Shown here piece after piece: positions 47,874 to 55,952 of a stretch of 64,000 bases of DNA; position 1 is the first letter of the stretch; every line of letters starts with the position of its first letter. The DNA is taken from contig NZ_CADCXN010000002.1 of NCBI RefSeq assembly GCF_902806695.1, forward strand, positions 1 through 64,000, in the 5' to 3' direction. The notes under the pieces were generated by a model that saw only the letters and a program-made list of their open reading frames with translations, made no database searches and was not told where the DNA came from. Source of the DNA: Candidatus Methylobacter favarea. Its GTDB lineage: Bacteria; Pseudomonadota; Gammaproteobacteria; Methylococcales; Methylomonadaceae. The translations under genes and the position numbers were made by a program.

Positions 47874-49183
47874 CAGGCGGCCTGCATTAATGCTTCAATT
47901 TCTGCTATGGTTTTGGGCGCCCCGCTGGTCAAAATTTCGGGGCCGCTCTCAGTTACCAGAATATCATCCTCTATGCGTATGCCTATGCCGCGCCATTTTT
48001 CATCAACTGCGGCGCAATCGGCCGGGATATACAAGCCCGGCTCTACGGTCAGCACCATGCCCGGCTCCAGCAAGCGCCACTGCTGATCGACTTTATAAGC
48101 ACCGACATCATGGACATCCATGCCCAGCCAATGGCCAATCCTGTGCATATAAAACTGCTTGTATTTTTCATCTTTGATCAGCTTTTTCAGCTTGCCCTTG
48201 AGCAGTCCCAAAGACACCAGCCCTTCAGTCAGCACTTCAACCGAAGCATCATGGGCAAAATGCCACGGCAGGCCCGGTTTAATTTGCTCAATGGCAGCTC
48301 TCTGCGCATCCAGCACCAGCTGGTAAAGCTGTTTTTGCGGCCCGCTGAAGCGCCCGGAAACGGGAAAGGTGCGGGTAATATCGGCGGCATAATGGTCGCA
48401 CTCGGCGCCCGCATCGATAAGCAGCAAATCTCCGTTTTTCAGTTTCTCCGAGTTTTCGGTATAGTGCAATACACAGGCATTTTTCCCGCCGGCGACAATC
48501 GAAGGATAGGCAACGGCCCGCAGTCCATCCTGGATAAAATGGTAAAGTATTTCAGCTTCTATCTGGTATTCATAGAGCCCGGGCTTGCACTTCTGCATGG
48601 CTTTAACATGGGCATTGGCAGATACTTCAGCGGCGCGGCGCATTAATTTAAGCTCGCCGTGACTTTTAAACAGGCGCATTTCGTGAAGTATGTGTTCAAG
48701 CGAAACCAGCTCGCCGGGGGCAGCAATGCCGGTTCGCGACTGGCTGCGAATATGATTTATCCAGTCCAGCAGACTGTGATCCAGATCTGAATCGCGGCCC
48801 ATCGGATAAAAAACCTTGCTCTTGTTTTCCAGCATGCCCGGTAAAATTTCATCCAGGTCATCAATCGGAAATGAGTCATCAGCTTCATAATGCCCTGTCG
48901 CACCTTCCAGTCCCGCATGTGCGCCTTCCCAGAGAGCTTTTTTTTCATCGAACTCGCGGCAAAATAAAATGTATTCGCCCTGGGCGCGCCCGGGGATAAA
49001 GACCGCCAGCGAATCAGGTTCATTGAAACCGGTCAAGTAATAAAAATCGCTATCCTGCCGGAACGGGTAATTCACATCGCGGTTACGGGTGCGGGTGGCT
49101 GCACTGCTTATAAGCCCAATATTGCCTTCTCCGATATGCTGCATTAATCGCTTGCGTCGTTTTTTAAATTCACTCTGTCTCAT
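47873..49183 (-). CDS. pepP: Xaa-Pro aminopeptidase
   Basis: The protein has 436 residues. The N-terminal domain has FPFRQDSDFYYLTGFNEPDS-type sequence (seen as NYPFRQDSDFYYLTGFNEPD). The metal ligands lie in LLIDAGAECDHYAADITR, YMHRIGHWLGMDVHDVG, LTVEPGLYIPAD and IGIRIEDDILVT. It removes N-terminal residues preceding proline in the cytoplasm. Length matches PepP of gammaproteobacteria. It lies between ygfB and ubiH as in Escherichia coli. Confidence 0.93.
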   Translation of the reverse strand: MRQSEFKKRRKRLMQHIGEGNIGLISSAATRTRNRDVNYPFRQDSDFYYLTGFNEPDSLAVFIPGRAQGEYILFCREFDEKKALWEGAHAGLEGATGHYEADDSFPIDDLDEILPGMLENKSKVFYPMGRDSDLDHSLLDWINHIRSQSRTGIAAPGELVSLEHILHEMRLFKSHGELKLMRRAAEVSANAHVKAMQKCKPGLYEYQIEAEILYHFIQDGLRAVAYPSIVAGGKNACVLHYTENSEKLKNGDLLLIDAGAECDHYAADITRTFPVSGRFSGPQKQLYQLVLDAQRAAIEQIKPGLPWHFAHDASVEVLTEGLVSLGLLKGKLKKLIKDEKYKQFYMHRIGHWLGMDVHDVGAYKVDQQWRLLEPGMVLTVEPGLYIPADCAAVDEKWRGIGIRIEDDILVTESGPEILTSGAPKTIAEIEALMQAA

Positions 49184-49193
49184 CTATTCTCGC

Positions 49194-49715
49194 CTAGTGA
49201 ACGGTACTGCCGGGGTTATCGCTTAAATCTTCGCGCAGCAATAACACAGCAGACCGCAGATATTCAGTAACTTCCATAAAAGCGCTTTCGTCCTCCTCGC
49301 CTTCAGCTTCTACATCCAGTTTGGTAAATTCGGCAATGTCTTTCATTATCTCGGCCGAATCTCCGGGCCATTCTGTAGCTGTATAAACAGAGCCTACTCC
49401 AAACAGAAATCCCTGACACCAGTCTTTCAGGGCTATAATCTGTCCGCTTAACGAGACTTCATCCTCCGGCAGAAACAGGTCAAATTCAAACTCTTCACTG
49501 TCCAGTAATCGTCGGGTTTCTTCGAACAGCCGGATCAGTAAACCCTGTTCTTCATTAATTACCGGCGCACCATTACTGAATAGCTCGGCTAGCCACCTGG
49601 CGCTGTCGGCATAGGCATTAACGCATAATATGCCAGTCGCCACCCCGTGAGCTTCAGCCGCTGAAATTTCCGCGTTACTTTTTTTAAATAATGCATTAAT
49701 TACCTGATAAGCCAT
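49194..49715 (-). CDS. ygfB: YgfB/YecA-family (UPF0149) protein
   Basis: The protein has 173 residues. AEAHGVATGILCVNAYADSA, a Leu/Asp/Glu-rich middle (DLFLPEDEVSLSGQIIALKD) and WCQGFLFGVGS, with EDESAFMEVTEYLRSAVLLL near the end, match the UPF0149 family. The protein is acidic and probably cytoplasmic. In Pseudomonas, YgfB influences gene expression; its role here is not known. It is the first gene of the ygfB-pepP-ubiH-ubiI run and divergent from the zapB-like gene. Confidence 0.88.
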   Translation of the reverse strand: MAYQVINALFKKSNAEISAAEAHGVATGILCVNAYADSARWLAELFSNGAPVINEEQGLLIRLFEETRRLLDSEEFEFDLFLPEDEVSLSGQIIALKDWCQGFLFGVGSVYTATEWPGDSAEIMKDIAEFTKLDVEAEGEEDESAFMEVTEYLRSAVLLLREDLSDNPGSTVH

Positions 49716-49874
49716 ATTTCTTCCCTAATAATATTAACATCGCTAAAAAAATATTGATTATGCTACCATTTATGATTAACTTGAATAATATTTGTTAACT
49801 TTGAATCGCCGGACAAGTTAGTGTAACCCTATTTGAGGCATCATCGCTACAAGATCAAGCTCTCAGTTACCATC

Positions 49875-50102
49875 ATGAACAATTCAGAAACAAGTCAAAT
49901 TTTGGACATCAAAGACCTCGAAGACAAGCTGGACAGGCTCATCGAGCAGTATAATGCCCTGAAAACAGAAAACACTGCGCTGAAATCCAGGGAGGAAGCA
50001 TTGGTTACGGAAAAAGAACACTTGCTGGAAAAAACCACCTTAGCAAGAAGCCGCGTCGAAGCCATGATCACGCGGCTGAAGGCAATGGAACAGGGCTCAT
50101 GA
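49875..50102 (+). CDS. ZapB-like coiled-coil protein (TIGR02449 type)
   Basis: The protein has 75 residues, nearly all one coiled coil (DLEDKLDRLIEQYNALKTEN, KSREEALVTEKEHLLEKTT). The ATG at 49875 is preferred over an upstream TTG at 49833 because family members begin close to the coil. It is encoded directly before zapA, with an ATGA overlap, so a role in the division ring or in ZapA regulation is likely. Distinct from Escherichia coli ZapB in sequence. Confidence 0.8.
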   Translation: MNNSETSQILDIKDLEDKLDRLIEQYNALKTENTALKSREEALVTEKEHLLEKTTLARSRVEAMITRLKAMEQGS

Positions 50103-50398
50103 GTCGAAATCTTCAGCCTTTATCGCTCACCATTCTGGGTAAGGAATATAAAATTGCCTGCGAACCCGAGGAACGGGATAACCTGATCCGTTCTGCCCAG
50201 GAAATTGATGAGCAAATGCGCAAAATAAGAGATTCCGGCAAAGTGATAGGGGCTGATAGAATAGCTGTCGTGACCGCGCTTAATCTGGCTCATGAACTTC
50301 GATCAATGAAAAACCAGAACGCCAGCCTGACCAAAAGCCTGAATGAATGCATGGGCAAGATGCTGCATAAAATAGAAAAGGTTTTAGAAACCAAATAA
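50099..50398 (+). CDS. zapA: Cell division protein ZapA
   Basis: The protein has 99 residues. LSLTILGKEYKIACEPEERD and NLIRSAQEIDEQMRKIRDSG, then IAVVTALNLAHEL, are the ZapA hallmarks, followed by a C-terminal coiled coil. It binds FtsZ and bundles protofilaments in the cytoplasm. It overlaps the ZapB-like gene by four bases and precedes the 6S RNA gene by 20 bases, the conserved gammaproteobacterial order. Confidence 0.92.
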   Translation: MSRNLQPLSLTILGKEYKIACEPEERDNLIRSAQEIDEQMRKIRDSGKVIGADRIAVVTALNLAHELRSMKNQNASLTKSLNECMGKMLHKIEKVLETK

Positions 50399-50409
50399 AC
50401 GCGCTAAAA

Positions 50410-50415
50410 TATAAC
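50410..50415 (+). promoter_or_regulatory. -10 element of the 6S RNA promoter
   Basis: TATAAC lies four bases before the first paired base of the 6S RNA, at the right distance for a start near 50420. A good -35 is not obvious at the 3' end of zapA. Confidence 0.5.
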
Positions 50416-50418
50416 CGT

Positions 50419-50600
50419 GCATTTCCTGCAGCGTTCGAGAATGTACTGGGTGTTTCCTGAACCTGTTATTACCCCGGGAGCTGATACTGGTGATAGTGTG
50501 CATGCCCGTTTTACACGGGAAGCCTGATAGAGCCAGCCAAGTTCCCACTTGAACTTCCGGTTCAAGGGCGAAAGTACATCACGGCGCAGGCGGGAGATGC
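50419..50600 (+). ncRNA. ssrS: 6S RNA
   Basis: About 182 nt directly after zapA, where ssrS lies in gammaproteobacteria. The ends pair as a closing stem: GCATTTCCTGC at 50419-50429 against GCAGGCGGGAGATGC at 50586-50600. The 3' half contains CACTTGAAC...GGTTCAAGGG and CGGCGCAGGCGGGAGATG, close to the conserved 3' arm of Escherichia coli 6S. It folds to mimic an open promoter and binds sigma-70 RNA polymerase, mainly in stationary phase. A short T-run follows the end. The usual neighbour fau (ygfA) is not present downstream. Confidence 0.88.
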
Positions 50601-50699
50601 ATTTTTATACGCTTTCCCGTTCCAGCTTCGGATTTCTTCTCTACAAAGCCCCCTCCGCTGACAAGCCTGTAAGTCCATCGATTTTCCAGCCTGTTAAAA

Positions 50700-52025
50700 A
50701 TGAGCCTGCGCTATCAAATCAATGTAAGGATTCTGTTTTCTTCCCTGTGTATTTTAATCCTCGGCGGATCGATAGCAATCTGGCAGGCGCGCAATGCCGT
50801 CAATAAAGAAATCGATTCATCCATTAATCTCGCCGTACAACTGATAACATTCGGCTTCTCACAGCCATCGCAAACCACGTTTAAGGACACTGACTGGCCG
50901 TCCAAACTTAATTTCCTGAAACAGACTCGGCATTTAAACATTCAGATCAGACAACCCTCAGGACAGATAATCAGCTTTGCCCGCCAAAACCGTCAAATTG
51001 GTACTGGCGACAGCCCTCCATCCTGGTTTATTAATCTCGTGGCGGATAAGTATCCCCAAGCCGAACATCAAATCACCGGCCTCAGAGGAGAGCAAGTTAC
51101 TTTAATATTTGAAGCCAACCCCCTCGATGAAATAACCGAAGTCTGGCAAGAAAGCGTTACCTTTTTTCTTTCACTTTTTCTGCTGACGGTGCTTACTTTT
51201 TTGGCAATCAATCTGGCTTTTAACAAGGCCTTGAAATCCATTACTATTATTGTAGACGCTCTAAAAATCATTGAAACAGGACATTACCAGCAAAAACTGC
51301 CTGATTTTTCCATTCTGGAATACGACAGTATTGCCAAAGCTATCAATCATTTGAGCAGCAAGCTGAGTGCCGGCCAACAGGAAAATCGCGCATTAACCCA
51401 GCATTCCCTGGCAATACAGGAAGATGAACGGCAGCGGCTTTCACAGGAGCTGCATGACGAACTGGGGCAGTCATTGACTGCCATCAAAGTAATGGCGGTG
51501 ACAGCCGCCCGCGAAAAAGCGGATATTAAAAAAACCACGGACTCTATTATCAGCGTTTGTGATCACCTGATGACGGTAGTGCGCTCGATGATGCATCAAC
51601 TGCACCCCTTGATATTAACCGAACTGGGCCTGAAAGCGACACTGGAAGACCTGTTAAATCACTGGTCGGCAAGAAATCCGGAGTTAAAACTCGCTATAGT
51701 TTGCCCTGATGAAGTCAATAAGCTGGAGCAAAAAATCACGATCCAGGTATTCAGGATCGTGCAGGAATGCTTGACCAATATTGTTCGTCATGCTGAGGCC
51801 GAAAAGGCTATTATCAGCCTGGCAATCGTGAACTCATCAACAACGGATAGATCACTTCAATTACGAGTAACAGACGAGGGTCAAGGTTGTGTTTTAGAAA
51901 TGATTAAAACAGGTTTTGGCTTATTGGGCATGAGAGAGAGGATCAACAGCTTGGAGGGCCAATTGACTATCCAAACCCAACCGCAGCAAGGCATGAGCAT
52001 TACTGCGAATATTCCGCTGAAATGA
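50700..52025 (+). CDS. NarX/LiaS-like sensor histidine kinase (HisKA_3)
   Basis: The protein has 441 residues. Membrane helices lie at about 9-29 (ILFSSLCILILGGSIAIW) and 150-172 (VTFFLSLFLLTVLTFLAINL), bounding a periplasmic sensor of about 120 residues. A HAMP-like segment follows, then the H-box DERQRLSQELHDELGQSLTA and the ATPase motifs VQECLTNIVRHAEA, DEGQG and GFGLLGMRERI. It signals to the LuxR-type regulator encoded with an ATGA overlap. The stimulus is unknown. Confidence 0.9.
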   Translation: MSLRYQINVRILFSSLCILILGGSIAIWQARNAVNKEIDSSINLAVQLITFGFSQPSQTTFKDTDWPSKLNFLKQTRHLNIQIRQPSGQIISFARQNRQIGTGDSPPSWFINLVADKYPQAEHQITGLRGEQVTLIFEANPLDEITEVWQESVTFFLSLFLLTVLTFLAINLAFNKALKSITIIVDALKIIETGHYQQKLPDFSILEYDSIAKAINHLSSKLSAGQQENRALTQHSLAIQEDERQRLSQELHDELGQSLTAIKVMAVTAAREKADIKKTTDSIISVCDHLMTVVRSMMHQLHPLILTELGLKATLEDLLNHWSARNPELKLAIVCPDEVNKLEQKITIQVFRIVQECLTNIVRHAEAEKAIISLAIVNSSTTDRSLQLRVTDEGQGCVLEMIKTGFGLLGMRERINSLEGQLTIQTQPQQGMSITANIPLK

Positions 52026-52684
52026 ACGGCTCGATCAAAGTGATATTAGTCGATGATCATGCAGTCGTGCGTGCGGGCTTTCGAATGCTGCTGTCGACCG
52101 ACGATACTATTGATGTGATAGCTGAAGCCGAACGGGGCGAACAGGCTTGCCAGCTATACCTGGAAAAACAACCGGATGTCATGGTGCTGGACTTATCCCT
52201 GCCGGGCATAGGCGGACTGGAGAGCATACGGCGTATCTGCAGCCGCGACAGTAACGCCAAAATACTGGTTTTCAGTGTTCATGATGAAGCGGTTTATGTC
52301 AATCGGGCCATGGAGTCCGGGGCAAAAGGCTATATTACCAAGCATGCTCACCCAAACATATTGGTGACGGCCATCCAGAAAATCGCCCAAGGTGAAACGT
52401 ATATTGAACAGGGTTTGATGAAATACGAGGGAGCCAGCCCGGGCTCAGGTTGGGAATCCCGCGAAACCGATTACCAAACCATTATCGATTCGCTGTCCGC
52501 CAGGGAATTCGATGTATTCCTGCTGCTGGCAAAAGGCTTGACTGCGCATAAAATCGCTGACGAGCTTTGCCTGGGCTATAAAACCATTGCCAACTACGGT
52601 ACGCAGATACGCAGCAAACTCAAGGTCTCAACCGTGGCCGAGTTGGCTCATATTGCTATTATCTTGGGAATTATGAAGCAATAA
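52022..52684 (+). CDS. NarL/FixJ-family response regulator
   Basis: The protein has 220 residues. The receiver has DD at 11-12, phospho-acceptor Asp57 in VMVLDLSLPG, and KHAHPN near the conserved Lys. A LuxR-type helix-turn-helix ends the protein (LSAREFDVFLLLAKGLTAHK, then IADELCLGYKTIANYGTQIR). It is the cytoplasmic partner of the kinase encoded just before it. Its target genes are not visible in the window. Confidence 0.9.
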   Translation: MNGSIKVILVDDHAVVRAGFRMLLSTDDTIDVIAEAERGEQACQLYLEKQPDVMVLDLSLPGIGGLESIRRICSRDSNAKILVFSVHDEAVYVNRAMESGAKGYITKHAHPNILVTAIQKIAQGETYIEQGLMKYEGASPGSGWESRETDYQTIIDSLSAREFDVFLLLAKGLTAHKIADELCLGYKTIANYGTQIRSKLKVSTVAELAHIAIILGIMKQ

Positions 52685-52871
52685 CCAAACCTCTCTTGGG
52701 GATAAAGCCAGTGATCGGGACGAGTTCTGCACTCCCCCATCCGCCCGCGAAAGCAATGAAGCTGCACAGTCAAGAGGCAATCCCTGATTTTCAGGCCGAA
52801 GTCTGAAACCGGGAAAGCAATTTGATTAATTAGCTTTAATCGGCCCTGCTCCGCTATTTAAAAATTCCCGG

Positions 52872-54458
52872 CTACGCCTGACTATCGAGATAATCTTCGT
52901 AATTGCCATTAAAATCGACAATGCCGGACGGTGTTAGTTCTATAATCCGCGTTGCCAGAGACGATACGAATTCCCGGTCATGACTGACGAAAATCAGGGT
53001 GCCTGGATAATTTTCCAGAGCTGTATTGAGCGATTCTATGGATTCCATATCCAGATGGTTAGTGGGTTCATCCATGACCATAATATTATTTCTCTGCAGT
53101 ATCAGTTTGCCAAAAATCATGCGTCCCTGTTCGCCGCCGGAAATAACCTTGACGGACTTATGAATATCGTCCTGCGAAAATAACAGCCGGCCTAAAGTGC
53201 CGCGTATGGCTTGATCGTCATCCGAGTCCTTGCGCCATTGCCCCATCCATTCGATCAATGACATATCGTCGGTAAAATCGTCGGCATGATCCTGGGCAAA
53301 ATAACCCACTTCCGAGTTTTCGGACCACTTGACTTCACCGGCATCGGCTGTTAAATCGCCCACCAGTGTCCGCAGCAACGTGGATTTTCCAATGCCGTTG
53401 GGGCCGATCACGGCGATGCGCTCCCCGACCGCAATCATCAGATCCAGGTTTTTGAATAAAGGCTGTTCATCATAGCCTTTACTTAATCCCTGAACTTCCA
53501 GCGCCAAACGGTGCAGCTTTCTGGTTTGATCAAAGCGGATAAAAGGATTGGCGCGGCTTGAAGGTTTAACTTCATCCAGCTTGATTTTTTCGAGTTGCCT
53601 GGCGCGCGAAGTGGCCTGTTTGGCTTTTGATGCATTAGCGGAAAAGCGGCTGACAAAGGTTTGCAGCTCGGCAATCTGGGCTTTTTTCTTGGCGTTTCCA
53701 GCCAGCAGGCGCTGCCGCACTTCAGTAACGGCGGTCATATATTCATCATAGTTGCCGGGGTAAACACGCAATTCGCCATAATCCAGATCGGCCATGTGGG
53801 TGCAGACGCTGTTTAAAAAATGGCGGTCATGGGAGATGATTATCATCGTGCAGTTACGCTCGTTAAGTATGTTTTCCAGCCAGCGTATGGTATTGATGTC
53901 AAGATTGTTGGTAGGCTCATCCAGCAGCATAATATCGGGGTTTGCGAACAGCGCCTGCGCCAGCAGCACTCGAAGTTTCCAGCCCGGAGCTACCGTGCTC
54001 ATGGGGCTAAAATGCTGTTCCAATGGAATATCCAGACCCAGCAATATCTCCCCTGCTCTCGATTCGGCCGTATAGCCGTCCATTTCGGCAAACTCCACTT
54101 CCAGTTCGGCAACCTGCATGCCTTCTGCTTCAGTCATTTCCGGCAGAGCGTAAATGCGGTCGCGTTCCTGTTTGACTTTCCAGAGCTCTTTATGACCCAT
54201 AATAACCGTGTCAATAACGCTGGATTCTTCAAATGCAAATTGGTCCTGGCGCAGATTGCCCAGCCGTTCGTTGGGACTCACGCTGACATTGCCCGCTGAG
54301 GGTTCAAGATCGCCGCTTAATATTTTCATCAGGGTCGATTTTCCGCAACCGTTTGCGCCGATCAGACCGTAACGGTTGCCGTCTCCGAATTTGACGGAGA
54401 TATTTTCAAACAGGGGTTTAGCCCCGAACTGCATGGTAATGTTAGCTGTAGAAATCAA
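52872..54458 (-). CDS. ybiT: ABC-F ATPase, YbiT type
   Basis: The protein has 528 residues. Two ABC domains have Walker [10 protein letters not shown] and GPNGIGKST and Walker B motifs [11 protein letters not shown] and [11 protein letters not shown]. The first signature is the unusual [10 protein letters not shown] and the second is SGGEQGRM. The interdomain linker is charged ([20 protein letters not shown]), and there are no membrane helices. These proteins bind ribosomes and help at difficult elongation or initiation steps. Length and start match YbiT. Confidence 0.9.
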   Translation of the reverse strand: MISTANITMQFGAKPLFENISVKFGDGNRYGLIGANGCGKSTLMKILSGDLEPSAGNVSVSPNERLGNLRQDQFAFEESSVIDTVIMGHKELWKVKQERDRIYALPEMTEAEGMQVAELEVEFAEMDGYTAESRAGEILLGLDIPLEQHFSPMSTVAPGWKLRVLLAQALFANPDIMLLDEPTNNLDINTIRWLENILNERNCTMIIISHDRHFLNSVCTHMADLDYGELRVYPGNYDEYMTAVTEVRQRLLAGNAKKKAQIAELQTFVSRFSANASKAKQATSRARQLEKIKLDEVKPSSRANPFIRFDQTRKLHRLALEVQGLSKGYDEQPLFKNLDLMIAVGERIAVIGPNGIGKSTLLRTLVGDLTADAGEVKWSENSEVGYFAQDHADDFTDDMSLIEWMGQWRKDSDDDQAIRGTLGRLLFSQDDIHKSVKVISGGEQGRMIFGKLILQRNNIMVMDEPTNHLDMESIESLNTALENYPGTLIFVSHDREFVSSLATRIIELTPSGIVDFNGNYEDYLDSQA

Positions 54459-54511
54459 GATAAGTTCCGAAGATTAAAGGTAAAAAAGGCTTTGGTTGGC
54501 AAGATTATGAA

Positions 54512-54585
54512 TTCACCACGAAAAGCACGGAGATCACGAAGAAGGCAATAATAATCTTCGTGGACTTCGTGCTCTTCTTAGTGAA
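54512..54585. repeat. CACGAAG-type palindromic element
   Basis: TTCACCACGAAAAGCACGG at the left end and its near-complement at the right end (ACTTCGTGCTCTTCTTAGTG) form a long imperfect hairpin. About 25 of 31 bases match between left arm and inverted right arm. The repeating CACGAAG core is common in dispersed palindromic repeats of many environmental bacteria. It lies between ybiT and the NYN gene. Confidence 0.75.
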
Positions 54586-54638
54586 TATAAGAAATAATTT
54601 AATGTTTTCAAGCACGCGAGGTTGTGCTTGCGAATATT

Positions 54639-55118
54639 TTACAGTAACAACTTATCTTCAATGGCTATAAATCGTTCAGTTGCATTTATCAGTGAAGGGG
54701 CGGTCAGCGCCGGCACGCCATACACCTCTGTTGCTACATGATAAGCGTTTCTGATTTTATTTAACAGCAAGTCAAAATCTCCATCTCCTGATAAAAGAAT
54801 AATGACATTGACCTCGGGCGCGTACTCGATAACATCCAGAGTAATGCCCACGTCCCAGTCGCCTTTCGCAGAGCCGTCCATACGCTGGATATAGGGTTTC
54901 AGTTTCACTTCAAAACCGATATTTCTGAGTATCTGCTGGAAGCCCTGCTGCTTGCTGTCGCCTTTGTCGATGGCATAAGCAAACGCCGCCACAAGCTCCC
55001 TGTTGGCAGTGGCCTGAGACCAGAAGGCATGGTAATTAAAATGCCGTTGATAGCTCTCTTTAACAGTGTAATAAATATTCTGCACATCGGCAAAGATAGC
55101 GACTTTTTCCCTGTGCAT
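54639..55118 (-). CDS. NYN-domain (LabA/DUF88-type) protein
   Basis: The protein has 159 residues. REKVAIFADVQNIYYTVKES holds the first Asp of the PIN-like nuclease site, and VGITLDVIEYA and VIILLSGDGDFDLLLNKI hold the others. NYN proteins are usually Mg2+-dependent ribonucleases, some acting in RNA turnover. It is cytoplasmic. It is followed upstream by the PpnP gene on the same strand after 31 bases. Confidence 0.88.
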   Translation of the reverse strand: MHREKVAIFADVQNIYYTVKESYQRHFNYHAFWSQATANRELVAAFAYAIDKGDSKQQGFQQILRNIGFEVKLKPYIQRMDGSAKGDWDVGITLDVIEYAPEVNVIILLSGDGDFDLLLNKIRNAYHVATEVYGVPALTAPSLINATERFIAIEDKLLL

Positions 55119-55149
55119 GACGGCTCGCAGTGAAATTTATCCGGACTAC

Positions 55150-55458
55150 TTAAGCTGAACAGCAATAGTCAGCAGGCGGTTTGGCTTTTACAGTGAATTT
55201 GGCGTTGGCAGGTAGTTTAAAAAATTCGCCGGTTTTTATGCTTTGCCACTGCTCTGCTTCAGGCAGTAAAACATCAAGATCAGCATTGATCATTTTTATC
55301 GCTTCCTTGTCGGCAGTATTAAACATGTAGTCATCAAACAGCATGAATCCCAGCTTTTTTAACGTACCGTCGCCTAGATGAAGCATCCGGCTGCTGACAT
55401 TGCCATTGAAATAAATATTAACTTTCCTGATAACCGACACGTTATTAAATTCTGACAT
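55150..55458 (-). CDS. ppnP: Pyrimidine/purine nucleoside phosphorylase, PpnP family
   Basis: The protein has 102 residues. VNIYFNGNVSSRMLHLGDGT, LGFMLFDDYMFNTADKE, LDVLLPEAEQWQSIKTGEFF and ADYCCSA match the small cupin-fold PpnP (DUF1255) family. It cleaves nucleosides with phosphate to free base and pentose 1-phosphate. It is slightly longer at the N-terminus than the Escherichia coli form. Confidence 0.9.
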   Translation of the reverse strand: MSEFNNVSVIRKVNIYFNGNVSSRMLHLGDGTLKKLGFMLFDDYMFNTADKEAIKMINADLDVLLPEAEQWQSIKTGEFFKLPANAKFTVKAKPPADYCCSA

Positions 55459-55952
55459 TGATTGTTCTTTGGCAAGAAGAAATTAGTAAGACCGCATGAT
55501 ACCAGAATGTTGAGCAATGAATGTGTATTGCGGACTAATGTTGCCAAAGATAGTAGCTGAGTAGCTGGGAAAGCACGCGGTTTAATCAATATTCCTTGCT
55601 GATATTAGACCTCGGCCTTCAGGCCGAAAGGCGCGCCCCGCAACAAGCGAAGCGACGTTGCTTTCTGGGGCGAGGAGTGGGAGTGGGATGCAGGCCCAAT
55701 CATTGGCTTCATCCTGCAGGGAGGTTTCCTTATGGCTTTTTATATCAATTCAAGAAATCTTGGATCCGCAACAGCCGCGAGCGACCCCCCTTTTTTTAAG
55801 ACTGAAGGCTTTCTGATTAATTTTGCTTGAAATTAATTATCGTTTATACCAAAACCTGAAAATTTCCTGCTTTAAACCCTTTGTCCGCAACTGTTTTTTT
55901 AAGATAGTCTAATCTTAAGATTTAATAAAATTCTTTAAATTCTGAGTAATTC
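55459..55952. other. Intergenic region with two strong hairpins
   Basis: No gene is supported in these 0.5 kb. It holds the hairpins at 55613-55672 and a T-run near 55792-55798 (CCCCCCTTTTTTT). The 150 bases before the hybrid kinase gene are AT-rich. The plus-strand frame across the hairpins has no recognisable product. Confidence 0.4.
55613..55672. repeat. Tandem hairpins
   Basis: CGGCCTTCAGGCCG (55613-55626) is a near-perfect palindrome. It is followed by CGCCCCGCAAC (55634-55644) pairing with GTTGC plus GGGGCG (55657-55672) around a short bulge. The GC-rich structure stands out in AT-rich DNA. It could be a REP-like pair or part of a structured RNA that ends at the T-run near 55798. Confidence 0.55.
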
